Below are positions 18,628-26,885 of a stretch of 64,000 nucleotides of DNA, in pieces. The notes below the pieces were generated by a model that saw only the letters and a list, made by a program, of their open reading frames with translations, did not search any database and had not been told where the DNA came from. Position 1 is the first letter of the stretch; every line of letters starts with the position of its first letter. The position numbers and the translations under genes were made by a program. Location of the stretch: the NCBI RefSeq assembly GCF_900605015.1, contig NZ_LR027574.1, positions 1,061,148 to 1,125,147 on the forward strand, given 5' to 3'. The stretch comes from Olsenella sp. Marseille-P4559. GTDB lineage: Bacteria; Actinomycetota; Coriobacteriia; Coriobacteriales; Atopobiaceae.

Positions 18628-18720
18628 AGGCTAAACGTTCGGGATTTCCGAGCTCCCATAATCTAGCCGTGGGATTTCTACGGTTAGGAGGGTTTAACCG
18701 GCGAGAAAATCCTTAACTGT
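18628..18720. repeat. Second dyad repeat family, degenerate copy
   Basis: Two words in the same orientation, GGCTAAACGTTCGGGATTTCC (split as GGCTAAACG and TTCGGGATTTCC) near 18629 and TACGGTTAGGAGGG near 18679 followed by GAAAATCCTTAAC, match the right arm of the long inverted repeat at 61402-61445. This copy has lost the perfect stem. It lies directly before the palindrome array. Confidence 0.6.
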
Positions 18721-18726
18721 CCGAAA

Positions 18727-19157
18727 GGTACGGCACCGAGCCGGAGGCGTACGCACGAGGGCGCTTCTCTGCCAATCTCGTCCGTCTGAGGGGTCGCTTG
18801 TCAGAAAACTACGGTCGTGAGTACGCACGATGAAACTTTTCTGCCAGTGCGCCAGCGTTTTCCCAGTTGGGCGAGAAGGCCATGGCAGAGGTTACCACTT
18901 ATGCGTACGCACGAGGGTACTTCCCCGCCAAACCATGCCCCCCAGGATGCCCATCTGGCAAATGGTTCCCCTCGTGCGTACGCACGATGGCACTTCTCTG
19001 CCAACCTTACCCTTCTGGAAGCCCTACCAGGCAGAAAGCTGCGGTCCAGCGTACGCACGATGGAACCTCCCTGCCAGCGCTCCGGCGTTCCCCAAGAAAG
19101 CCTCACCCGAGGTGGCAAACCCCGGTTGTGTGTACGCACAACCGGGGCCTGCTGCCA
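18727..19157. repeat. Palindrome array, cluster 2 (six 48-bp dyad units)
   Basis: Six copies of TGGCA, N11, TCGTGCGTACGCACGA, N11, TGCCA. Central hexamers start at 18748, 18820, 18904, 18977, 19050 and 19131. Centre spacings are 72, 84, 73, 73 and 81 bp, that is about 7 or 8 helical turns. Copy 4 has a perfect 16-bp core (18972-18987). Copy 6 is extended to a near-perfect 28-bp palindrome (19120-19147). Linkers are 24-25 or 33-36 bp. The 36-bp linker (18847-18882) shares CCCAGTTGGGCGAGA with cluster 1. It fills the space between two convergent genes. Not a CRISPR array: repeats are symmetric and spacers are partly conserved. Confidence 0.9.
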
Positions 19158-19207
19158 GACGGCAAGGGGGCTTCTCGCCAGGCCCTTCTGCTACGGTACT
19201 TGCTCTG

Positions 19208-19750
19208 CTACACGGTCTTGTTGTCCTTGGGCATGCGCACGCCATCCACGATGCGAACGATGCCCGCATAAACCAGAGCCACGCCGCAGAGGACCATCGT
19301 CATCCCCGCCATGGCAAACGGCGATAGCATGACCATGATGCCAAGGACCACCGCGAGCACGGCACCTGCCATGGCGGCACTGGAGCCGCTCACGCCCAGC
19401 ACTCGCAGGGCGTTGGCACCAAGTAGCGAGTTGATGCCCGCGACCATCACGAAGACGCCGAGCAGGATGAAGATCCACGCCACAAAGAATCCGGGCCAGT
19501 TAACGATGAGAAAGCCAAAGAGCAGCTCAAGGATGCCGAAGTAAAGGTCGGTCGAGGAGAGGATCGCATTGCGCTGAGTGAAGGCGCCGATAAGAGACGC
19601 AACGCCCATGATGACAAGGACCCAGCCGATTGTAAGCGTGATGGTCAGCGTAGCCTGACCAGGGTTAGAGAACATGATGAAGCCTAGAATGACCATCACC
19701 ACACCGCTGAGGATGGTTCCCAGCTTCGACCTTGTAAATTTAATCTCCAT
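19208..19750 (-). CDS. HdeD family (DUF308) membrane protein
   Basis: 180 residues with six hydrophobic segments arranged as three pairs, the pattern of DUF308/HdeD proteins. The opening FTRSKLGTILSGVVMVILGFIMF and LGIMVMLSPFAMAGMTMVLCGVALVYAGI are characteristic. The second of two nearby ATGs (19750) is chosen because GGAGG lies six bases before it and abuts the first ATG. Function in this branch is unknown; E. coli HdeD is linked to acid stress, but that cannot be assumed here. It is convergent with glutamine synthetase across the repeat array. Confidence 0.8.
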   Translation of the reverse strand: MEIKFTRSKLGTILSGVVMVILGFIMFSNPGQATLTITLTIGWVLVIMGVASLIGAFTQRNAILSSTDLYFGILELLFGFLIVNWPGFFVAWIFILLGVFVMVAGINSLLGANALRVLGVSGSSAAMAGAVLAVVLGIMVMLSPFAMAGMTMVLCGVALVYAGIVRIVDGVRMPKDNKTV

Positions 19751-19881
19751 GTTCATCCTCCAGCTACGGCGTCTATATTCTTACGCCTATTGATACCCAG
19801 ACCCAAATCCACCAAAACAGCAGGGGTCCGCACATTCCTGCACGGGCCACCTGCACGGCATTCATCGCATCGCGCCCAGCG

Positions 19882-20958
19882 CTATAGTGCGTGGACGTCA
19901 CCCCTCGTGAAGCTCACAAAGGCGTCATCCCCCACCTCGTAGACCTTGTGGGTCTTGGGGTTGAAGTCCTGGATCTTGACGAGGGTGTTGCCGACCATGA
20001 CCTGGTAGTTCTGGTAGCTGCCCATAAAGCGGGAGAGCGTGACCTTGCAGCGGAGCACGCCCTCGTCGGCAAGCGTTGCCGCCTCCGGACGCAGAACCAG
20101 GGCGATGCTGTCGCCCACGTTGTGGGAGGCAACGCCATCGACCTCAACGCTGTGCCCCTCGATGGTTGCGACGCCGGAGTCACCGTCCTTCTCGGCCAGC
20201 TTGCCGCGTAGGAAGTTGGACTCGCCGATGAAGTCGGCCACGAACTCGTCGACCGGGCGATAGTAGACGGCGTGCGGGTCTCCCACCTGGTCGATCACGC
20301 CGCGCTTCATGACGATGATCCTGTCCGCGATGGCCATGGCCTCGGACTGGTCGTGCGTGACGTAGACGGCGGTGATGCCCGCCTCCTGCTGGATGCGGCG
20401 CACCTCGGTGCGCATCTCAACGCGGAGCTTGGCGTCGAGGTTCGAGAGCGGCTCGTCGAAGAGCAGGACCGAGGGCTCGATGACCAGGGCGCGTGCCAGG
20501 GCGACGCGCTGCTGCTGGCCGCCGGAGAGCTGGTTGGTCATGCGGTCCTCCATGCCCTCAAGGCCAACCATGCCCAGGATGCGCGTGACCTTCTCGCGTA
20601 TCTCCTCGGCAGGGAGCTTGCGGATCTTTAGTCCATATGCCACGTTGTCGAAGATGTTGTAGTGTGGGAGCAGGGCGTAGCTCTGAAAGACCATGGCCGT
20701 GTCGCGCTTGTTGGGCGTGAGGTCGTTGATGGGCTCTCCACCCAGGTAGATCTGGCCCTCGTCCGGGCTCTCGAACCCGGCGATCATGCGCAGGATGGTC
20801 GTCTTGCCGCAACCCGAGGGGCCCAGCAGCGTCACGAACTCGCCCGGCACCATCTCGAGGTTTGCATCGCGGACGGCGTAGAAGTCCTTCTTCGTCTTTG
20901 GGTCCTGGTAGATCTTGGAGATGTGCTCAAGGCGCACACCCTTCTTCTCCTTGGCCAT
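19882..20958 (-). CDS. ABC importer ATP-binding protein (Fe3+/polyamine type, FbpC/PotA-like)
   Basis: 358 residues. Walker A GPSGCGKTT (near 46), Q-loop FQSYALLPHYNIFDN, signature LSGGQQQRVALARAL, Walker B LLFDEPLSNLD and the switch His of VTHDQSEAMA are all intact. A C-terminal TOBE-like regulatory domain (about residues 245-358) follows. It energises the permease encoded four bases upstream in the same operon. Confidence 0.92.
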   Translation of the reverse strand: MAKEKKGVRLEHISKIYQDPKTKKDFYAVRDANLEMVPGEFVTLLGPSGCGKTTILRMIAGFESPDEGQIYLGGEPINDLTPNKRDTAMVFQSYALLPHYNIFDNVAYGLKIRKLPAEEIREKVTRILGMVGLEGMEDRMTNQLSGGQQQRVALARALVIEPSVLLFDEPLSNLDAKLRVEMRTEVRRIQQEAGITAVYVTHDQSEAMAIADRIIVMKRGVIDQVGDPHAVYYRPVDEFVADFIGESNFLRGKLAEKDGDSGVATIEGHSVEVDGVASHNVGDSIALVLRPEAATLADEGVLRCKVTLSRFMGSYQNYQVMVGNTLVKIQDFNPKTHKVYEVGDDAFVSFTRGDVHAL

Positions 20959-20961
20959 GGG

Positions 20962-22683
20962 CTATTCTCCCTCGCTCTTGGCATTGATCTTTGCGCTGGT
21001 GCCAAAGTGCTTGATGAACACGTTCATGAGCATGACGGCGGTGTAGGTGACGATGATAAGGATCGTGGCAAAGGCGCAGGCTATGCCATAGGCGCCCTTC
21101 TCGGCGTACTCGTTGATCTGCACGGTGATCATGAGCGTCTGCGGCGTGACCAGAAGAATGACCGCCGAGATTGCCGTGATGGAGCGCACGAACGCAGTCA
21201 CGAGCCCGGAGAGGAACGAATCCTTGATGAGCGGCAGCGTGACGGTCATGAAGACCTGGAGGCTGTTGGCGCCCATGTCGTAGGCAGACTCCTCGATGGA
21301 CTTGTCGATCTGGCGCAACGCCGAGATGCCGGAACGGGTTCCGGTGGGGAGAGACCTCACGATGAACACGATGACGAGAATGGCTGCCGTTCCGTAGAGT
21401 CCCTGCATGAAGCCAGTGTGGAAGACGCCGCTCGAGAAGCCGCGGATGAAGCCGACGCCAAGGACGGTCCCGGGGACCGCCATGGCGAGCATGGAGACAG
21501 ACTCGATGAACCCACGCCCGGGGAAGCGACGCTTCACGACGAGGTAGGCGATCACCATCGAGAGGAGCGCCGTGAGCGGTGCCGCTACGAGCGACAGGCC
21601 AAACGAGTCGGCGAAGGCCTCAAGGCCGTGATGGAGCGTGAAGACCTGGATGAACCACTTTGGCGTGAGCGAGTAGTCGTAACCCCACGTCTTGAACAGG
21701 GCGCCAAACGGCACGCAGATGTAGAGGGCCACGACAAAGATGGCAACTGCACCGCAGAGGACGGCGAGCGGGATGCGCACGGAGTTGTCGGTGATGAGCA
21801 TGCGGCCGCGTGCCGCCTTGCCGGTGAGGGTCGCCGTGCTCTTGCGCTCGAGCACGTACTTCTGGACGATGAACATCACGAGCGTGATGCCGAGGAGCAC
21901 GCAGGACATGGCAGAGGCGCCCTGCTTGTCGTAGGCACCCGTAATCTGCAGGTAGATGGACGTGGCGAGCGTATCGTACGAACCGCCGATGATCATGGGG
22001 TTCGCAAAGTCGGCGATGGATTCCATGAAGGAGACGAGAAACGCGTTGCCCATGCCAGGCAGAATGAGCGGCAGTGTGACGCTGGTGAAGACCTTCCAGC
22101 GAGAGGCACCCATGTCGCGCGCGGCCTCCTCGAGCGAGGGGTCGATGTTTCTCAGGAGCCCACGGAACATCATGTAGCACACCGGGAAGAACGTGAGCGT
22201 CTGGACAAGGGCGATGCCCCAGAACCCGTAGACGTTGTTGTCGTAGATGCCCAGCAACGTGCGGGTGACAAGCCCCGCCTTGCCAAAGAGGAGGATGACC
22301 GAGAGCGACAGCACGAACGGAGGAGAGACGACCGGCAGCATGGAGACGAGCTTGTAGAGCCCGCTCATGAGGCGGGACTTGAGGTTCACGTAGACCTCGA
22401 CGTAGGCAAAGAGCAGCCCGATAAGGGTGGCCACAACACCCACGAAAAGCCCCAGCACAAGCGTGTTCGTGATGGCCGTCTCGAAGGCCGGCATCGCAAG
22501 GACACGCTGGAACACGGAAAGCGTGGGGCCAGACTCCCCCACCACTGCATCAACGAGCAGGATTGCCAGCGGATACAGGATGAACAGCGTCAGAAACACA
22601 ATCAGGACGATGATCGTGGTGACGAGTATGGGATCGGCAAGCAGCTTCCTCTGGTCCAGCCGAGTACTTTGACCTCGTGCCAT
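20962..22683 (-). CDS. ABC importer permease, fused two-domain (FbpB-like)
   Basis: 573 residues with about twelve membrane segments in two homologous halves. Each half carries an EAA loop contacting the ATPase: LEEAARDMGASRWKVFTSVTLPL in the first and IEESAYDMGANSLQVFMTVTLPL in the second. The fused architecture is typical of iron(III) and related importers. The ATG at 22683 (MARGQSTRL) follows GAGGAGAG; the frame extends to 22791 without support. The gap to the binding-protein gene is 67 bases. Confidence 0.93.
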   Translation of the reverse strand: MARGQSTRLDQRKLLADPILVTTIIVLIVFLTLFILYPLAILLVDAVVGESGPTLSVFQRVLAMPAFETAITNTLVLGLFVGVVATLIGLLFAYVEVYVNLKSRLMSGLYKLVSMLPVVSPPFVLSLSVILLFGKAGLVTRTLLGIYDNNVYGFWGIALVQTLTFFPVCYMMFRGLLRNIDPSLEEAARDMGASRWKVFTSVTLPLILPGMGNAFLVSFMESIADFANPMIIGGSYDTLATSIYLQITGAYDKQGASAMSCVLLGITLVMFIVQKYVLERKSTATLTGKAARGRMLITDNSVRIPLAVLCGAVAIFVVALYICVPFGALFKTWGYDYSLTPKWFIQVFTLHHGLEAFADSFGLSLVAAPLTALLSMVIAYLVVKRRFPGRGFIESVSMLAMAVPGTVLGVGFIRGFSSGVFHTGFMQGLYGTAAILVIVFIVRSLPTGTRSGISALRQIDKSIEESAYDMGANSLQVFMTVTLPLIKDSFLSGLVTAFVRSITAISAVILLVTPQTLMITVQINEYAEKGAYGIACAFATILIIVTYTAVMLMNVFIKHFGTSAKINAKSEGE

Positions 22684-22750
22684 GGCATCTCTCCTCTCGT
22701 TTGACACACTCCGCCCCGAGGCGCAGCGCGCTCGGGGCGGAGGGCAAGTG

Positions 22751-23905
22751 CTACTCGGTCTGGAAGCGGTCGTCACCACCGCCGAGGGCATTCATGATGT
22801 CCGCGACGTACTGCTCGGTATTCTCCTTGGCATCATCGAAGTTGTAATCCATGACGTTGTTGGGATCGAGGCCATACTCCTCGGCCACGGCAGGCTGCTT
22901 GGCATCATCGATAACGAGGAACTGATAGGCCCCGACCTCTTGCGCGCGCTCGACGCACTGCGGCGAGAGGGCATACTCGATCCAGAGCTTGGCGGCGTTC
23001 TCGTGTTTGCAGCCCTTGAAGATGGCAGTTGCGCCAACCTCGTAAGAGGCGCCTGAGGACGGAATCACGAGGCCAATGTTGTTGTAGCCGTTGTCGACAA
23101 TCTGGTAGATGGCATCATGCAGGAAGCCAATGCCGATGGTGCACTCGCCGGTACCTACGTTCTTGGACGGGCCGGAGCCACTCTTGGTATAGACCTGCAC
23201 ATTCTTGTCGAGGTTGACAAGATACTTGATGCCCTCGTCGTGCCCGTACTTCTGGATGACCGTGTTCAAGATGAGCTTTGCCGTACCGGCGGTGTTGTAG
23301 TTGGACATCCAGATGAGGTCCTTGTACTTCTCGTCGAGAAGGTCCGGCCAATCCTGTGGAGCGTCGAGGCCCTTGCGCTCAAGCTCGTCCTTGTTGTAGA
23401 AGAAGCCAAGAATGCCCTTGTAGATGCCGTACCAGTTGCCATCGGCATCATGGAACTTGTCAGAGATGAGATGGGAGGAGTTCTTGGCCTCGTAGGGTTC
23501 AAGGATGCCCTTGGTCACGGCGACGTTATACGGGTCGGTGGTTCCGCCGAACCACACGTCGGCAGACGGGTTGCCGTTCTCCTCCTCGACCTTGGACTCG
23601 ACCTCACCCGTGGAGAGGCGCTGATAGGAAGTCTCGATGCCGAAGAGTTCCTGGAAGTGCTGGGCGCAGGCGGCCACGTGCTGCTCCTCGCAGGAGCCGT
23701 AGACCACAAGCTCGCCGTCCTTCTTGGCAGCCTCGATCACGTCCTCGCTTGCGATGCGGGACAAGTCGTCGGAGCCGCCGCTTGAGCTGGTATCGGTACC
23801 GCTCGAGCTTTGGTTGGATGAGCTCCCACCGCATGCCGTAAGGCCGAGGCCGGCCGCGGCGATAGCAGACGTGCCGAGAAACTCCCTGCGAGATACGTTC
23901 CTCAT
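22751..23905 (-). CDS. Extracellular solute-binding lipoprotein (iron-type ABC importer)
   Basis: 384 residues. The N-terminus combines a twin-arginine-like motif (SRREFLG, Arg6-Arg7) with a lipobox LTAC (Cys25), so it is probably exported by Tat and lipid-anchored. A Ser/Gly/Thr linker precedes a periplasmic-binding-protein fold of the Fe3+/2-aminoethylphosphonate type (EEQHVAACAQHF, DVWFGGTTDPYN, GTAKLILNTVIQKYG). First gene of the three-gene importer operon. The ATG at 23905 is used; 23917 is an alternative. Iron is the likeliest ligand from family and context (a metal-exporter gene and iron-box-like sites next door), but thiamine, polyamines or phosphonates cannot be excluded. Confidence 0.85.
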   Translation of the reverse strand: MRNVSRREFLGTSAIAAAGLGLTACGGSSSNQSSSGTDTSSSGGSDDLSRIASEDVIEAAKKDGELVVYGSCEEQHVAACAQHFQELFGIETSYQRLSTGEVESKVEEENGNPSADVWFGGTTDPYNVAVTKGILEPYEAKNSSHLISDKFHDADGNWYGIYKGILGFFYNKDELERKGLDAPQDWPDLLDEKYKDLIWMSNYNTAGTAKLILNTVIQKYGHDEGIKYLVNLDKNVQVYTKSGSGPSKNVGTGECTIGIGFLHDAIYQIVDNGYNNIGLVIPSSGASYEVGATAIFKGCKHENAAKLWIEYALSPQCVERAQEVGAYQFLVIDDAKQPAVAEEYGLDPNNVMDYNFDDAKENTEQYVADIMNALGGGDDRFQTE

Positions 23906-24027
23906 ATGACACCCCATTCCAACGAGCCCTCCCAAGGCCCGTTACATCGCGCCGTGGGCAGGCCACGGCTCTCCCCGTACTGGGCAACGTTGTCCAGCCA
24001 CTGCCATAGCTTTACACTTTCTTGATT

Positions 24028-24044
24028 GATTATCTAAAGTAATC
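24028..24044. promoter_or_regulatory. Dyad GATTA-N7-TAATC upstream of the iron-type importer
   Basis: GATTATCTAAAGTAATC is a 5-bp inverted repeat 123 bases upstream of the binding-protein start, in AT-rich DNA. The word GATTATCTAA nearly repeats in the box at 24694-24707 beside mntP. Candidate metal-regulator operator or an extended -10 region. Confidence 0.4.
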
Positions 24045-24108
24045 GACGAACGGATGCGAGGAGCGCTCCCAAGTGGCATGGCGTACGATGCCACGCAGTG
24101 CCGGGTTA

Positions 24109-24596
24109 TCAAGGCTTGCGCCCGAGGAGGAGCGCGAAGACGCAGCAAACGGCAGTCGTAAGCCCAATGACGCACATAGCAAAGGCGAGGTCAACCACCT
24201 GCGCACGCAGCGAGACGCCAATGACAAAGGCGTCGACTGCGGTGGCGATGGCCTGCACGAAGAGGACCCAAAGGGTAAGCTCGCCCTTTGCGGGCGCAGG
24301 CTCGCAGCCACGGCAGGCACGAATGGAGGCCACGCCCTCACACACCGTGTTGCCGCCAATGATGCCGAGAATCACCATGTCACGGTGTTCGCATAGCCCT
24401 CGATGGAATCGGCGGCGACAACGCCCAAGAAGTAGCCCGCCGCGGGCATGAGAGCCTGGAACAGCCCAAAGAACGCCGGCATGAGCGCAAGCCTAGACAT
24501 GCGCTCGTCTCTGTAGGCAAAAGTGTTAGAGATTGTGACCGAGAATGCGTCTGCAGAAAGGGCAAGACCGAGCAGGACGATCTCAAGCAAGCTCAC
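24109..24596 (-). pseudogene. mntP: Broken manganese efflux pump (MntP family)
   Basis: Two adjacent frames together give most of a DUF204/MntP exporter. Frame 1 (24372-24596, GTG start after AAGGAG) has LLEIVLLGLALSADAFSVTIS and YFLGVVAADSIEGYA. Frame 2 (24109-24378) has VILGIIGGNTVCEGVAS and LFVQAIATAVDAFVIGVSL. The two DAF metal-site motifs of the family are thus in different frames. One missing base just before ATGGTG (about 24378) explains the break. The protein also stops after LLLGRKP, so the sixth membrane helix is missing or out of frame. Probably non-functional unless the indels are sequencing errors. Confidence 0.8.
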
Positions 24597-24693
24597 TATA
24601 GCTCCTTGTTGGCAGGCAACAAACGAGCCCTCAATGCTACCTAAGCAATCCCAACGCAGGGCACCGCTCGCCGCACTCCCCAAAATACACAAG

Positions 24694-24707
24694 TTAGATT
24701 ATCCTAA
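24694..24707. promoter_or_regulatory. DtxR/MntR-like box between mntP and the phospholipase C-like gene
   Basis: On the minus strand the sequence reads TTAGGATAATCTAA, close to one half-turn of the DtxR/IdeR consensus (TTAGGTTAGCCTAACC) and palindromic at its ends. It sits about 100 bases upstream of the mntP start and 70 upstream of the divergent gene. A GATAAT -10 box overlaps it, so it may simply be the mntP promoter. The mntP leader (24597-24693) contains a small TTGTTG/CAACAA hairpin just before the ribosome site. Confidence 0.4.
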
Positions 24708-24776
24708 AGGCTTGATTTGCATCTGTCGCTGGACCAATGCCTTGGCCCGAGCACCATATATCCAAGGAGTTCGAAC

Positions 24777-25697
24777 ATGCCCGCCCTGATAACGCACCAC
24801 ATCTTTGGCGAGGACGCCGCGCGACGCCTACCCGAGGGTCTCATTGACGGCGAGGAGGAACTTCTCGCCTTCCTTCTGGGAAACGAAGGTCCCGACCCCT
24901 TCTTCGTGCGCTTCTCCACCATCCCAGCCCGTGTCGAGGCGTGTCACCACCTTGCGCACGACATGCACAACGGCCACATCGCAGAGGCATTTGCCGACAT
25001 TCGGTCTTCAGTGGGGCGCCTCCCCGTTGAGGACGAGGGCATTGGCAAGGCGTTTACGCTGGGGCTTCTTGGCCACTACGTGTTGGACCGCACGGCACAC
25101 CCGCTTATCTACGCGCAGCAGTATGCCCTGCTCGAGCAGCCCGGCCTCTCTGATGCGTCTCAGGAGATGCACGCAATCATCGAGAGCGACATCGACTCCT
25201 GGACCCTCTGGGAGAAGCGCCACGTCACCGTCTTGGAGCACGCCCCCGCCTCGGACCTCATGCGCACCGCACGCATCGAGCGCGTGGGCGGAACAATCTT
25301 CTCGCAGGTGGCGTTTGCCGTGTTTGGGCTCAACGTTGGCCCCGAGGAATACGGCGCCTCCGTGGCCAACTACCAGTGGGTCTATCGCAGGATCGAGCCG
25401 GCAGGCTCTTCCAAGACGAGGCTCATCGGCACCGTTGAGCGCCTGGCGCGCCCCCACTCCATGGCCGAGGCCTTCGCCCACCGCGTGACCGAGTCGGACG
25501 AGTGCGCCTCCGCCAACCTCGAGCGGCGCGAGTGGGTCAACCCCTTCACAAGCGAGAAGAGCCACAAGGGCTTTGCCGACCTCTTCGAGGAGGCGCTCTC
25601 GACGTATCCGCAGATGGCAGAGGCGTTTGTGCGCGGGGATATGAAGCGCTTCGACCAGCTTGTGGGCGGCATCAACTACGACGGGCGACCCTTCTGA
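24777..25697 (+). CDS. Zinc-dependent phospholipase C-like protein
   Basis: 306 residues, no signal peptide. A His/Asp-rich helical core resembles the zinc-dependent phospholipase C family: ITHHIFGEDA at the start, HHLAHDMHNGH (near 59), GLLGHYVLDRTAHPLIY (near 99) and EMHAIIESDID (near 130). These residues would bind three zinc ions. Strong AAGGAG site before the ATG. Homologues in Coriobacteriia are annotated this way, but the cytoplasmic location suggests another phosphodiester substrate. Diverges from the broken mntP. Confidence 0.75.
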   Translation: MPALITHHIFGEDAARRLPEGLIDGEEELLAFLLGNEGPDPFFVRFSTIPARVEACHHLAHDMHNGHIAEAFADIRSSVGRLPVEDEGIGKAFTLGLLGHYVLDRTAHPLIYAQQYALLEQPGLSDASQEMHAIIESDIDSWTLWEKRHVTVLEHAPASDLMRTARIERVGGTIFSQVAFAVFGLNVGPEEYGASVANYQWVYRRIEPAGSSKTRLIGTVERLARPHSMAEAFAHRVTESDECASANLERREWVNPFTSEKSHKGFADLFEEALSTYPQMAEAFVRGDMKRFDQLVGGINYDGRPF

Positions 25698-25754
25698 TAT
25701 GTAGCTCTTTCTGCCTACAATACAGCTGTCTATCTGCGCCAGCCGGGGAGCTCC

Positions 25755-26597
25755 ATGCGCGTCATCAAGAGTATCAACAACAACGCCGCCATCTGCGAGG
25801 ATGGCAAGGGACGCGAGCTCATCGCTCTCGGCACCGGCATCGGCTTTGGAGCCGTCCCGCGCGAAGTCTCGCTCTCCGACATCACGCGCACGTTCTATGG
25901 CGTCGATCCCAAGTACCTGGGGCTTGTAAGCGAGCTTCCCGAAGACGTGCTCGAGTTCGCAGCCCAGCTCGCAGACCTTGCCCGAACGAGCCTCTCCTAC
26001 GAGCTCTCGCCGAACCTCCCGGTCACGCTTGCAGACCACATCTCCTTTGCAATCAAGCGCGCTCGTGAGCATATGATCGTCGAGATGCCGCTCGCCTTCG
26101 ACGTGCAGCAGAGCTACCCTGCCGAATACCGTCTCGGCGAGATGGCAGTTCACGGCATCGAGCGCACATTTGATGTGCGCCCTCCCCGTACGGAAGCGGT
26201 CGGCATCGCCCTCTCGATCGTGAACAGCGCCATCTCTGCAAGCGCACGCGACACAAGGCGCCAGAAGACGACGGAGTGCCTGATCGAAGGCAGCACGAAG
26301 ATCGTTGAGCAGAGGCTCCACGTCTCAGTCGGGCGCGATTCCTTCGACTACGCCCGCTTTGCGACCCACATGCGCTACCTCATCGGCAGGCTCCTCTCAG
26401 GCGAGCGGATCTCTTCCGGCGCGGCAATCCTTCTGCCCGAGCTCGAGGAACGCTATCCAGAGATAGCAGCCACAGGAAATGCCGTGGCGAATTTCCTGGA
26501 GAAGAGCCTGGACAAGAGACTCGACGAGGAGGAGCGGGTCTACCTGATCCTCCATGTGAATCGCGTCTTCGAGCGGGAGACAGCAGAGAAAGCCTAG
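25755..26597 (+). CDS. BglG/LicT family transcriptional antiterminator
   Basis: 280 residues. An N-terminal CAT RNA-binding domain (1-55; MRVIKSINNNAAICED, ELIALGTGIGFG) is followed by PRD1 (about 70-165) and PRD2 (about 175-280), where PTS proteins phosphorylate conserved His residues (candidates in LADHISFAIKRAREH and in FATHMRYLIGRLL). When sugar is present it binds the leader RNA of the next gene and prevents termination. The downstream leader at 26687-26813 and PTS EIIBC gene fit this model exactly. Confidence 0.92.
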   Translation: MRVIKSINNNAAICEDGKGRELIALGTGIGFGAVPREVSLSDITRTFYGVDPKYLGLVSELPEDVLEFAAQLADLARTSLSYELSPNLPVTLADHISFAIKRAREHMIVEMPLAFDVQQSYPAEYRLGEMAVHGIERTFDVRPPRTEAVGIALSIVNSAISASARDTRRQKTTECLIEGSTKIVEQRLHVSVGRDSFDYARFATHMRYLIGRLLSGERISSGAAILLPELEERYPEIAATGNAVANFLEKSLDKRLDEEERVYLILHVNRVFERETAEKA

Positions 26598-26686
26598 CCA
26601 AACTGCCGTTTGCGGCAGAAATCATACCGTTCACGCTCTGCGGTCCAGCATCTTCAGCCTCTCTGTCCTATTCTCAGCCCTGCATT

Positions 26687-26813
26687 GGGTGCTACGCACT
26701 GGACTTGGCTCCACGAGGCATTACCAAGGCTGGGACGCACAGGCTTTCTGTGTGCCCTGCTGCTCTGGTATGGCTCGAGGGGCTTTTTCATGCCTATAAC
26801 TCCCCGAGCCAGC
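26687..26813 (+). promoter_or_regulatory. Antiterminator target (RAT) and leader terminators before EIIBC
   Basis: The 288-base gap between the antiterminator and EIIBC holds a RAT-like bulged hairpin starting GGGTGCTACGCACTGGAC (26687-26704), then a hairpin GGGACGCACAG with CTGTGTGCCC (about 26731-26755), and a third stem GGCTCGAGGGG with CTCCCCGAGCC around a TTTTTC loop (about 26775-26813). The layout is that of PRD-controlled antitermination. The precise RAT boundaries are approximate. Confidence 0.6.
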
Positions 26814-26885
26814 TGCCCGGAGGAAGGCGCCTTCTCCTGAGACACCAGAGCAGAGACCTGCATCCAGCTCACTGAGGGGGAAGAC

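Noticed and set aside
18727-19157. CRISPR array
   Set aside because: The regular spacing suggests one, but the repeated core is a 16-bp perfect dyad, the outer boxes extend into the supposed spacers, spacers are partly conserved between clusters, and no cas gene is present.
20662-22704. Long ORF (680 codons) opposite the ABC permease
   Set aside because: Asp/His/Arg-rich shadow of the permease codons with no family features.
24597-24693. yybP-ykoY manganese riboswitch in the mntP leader
   Set aside because: GGGGAGTGCGG is suggestive, but the rest of the conserved loops could not be matched by eye. A covariance-model search would decide.
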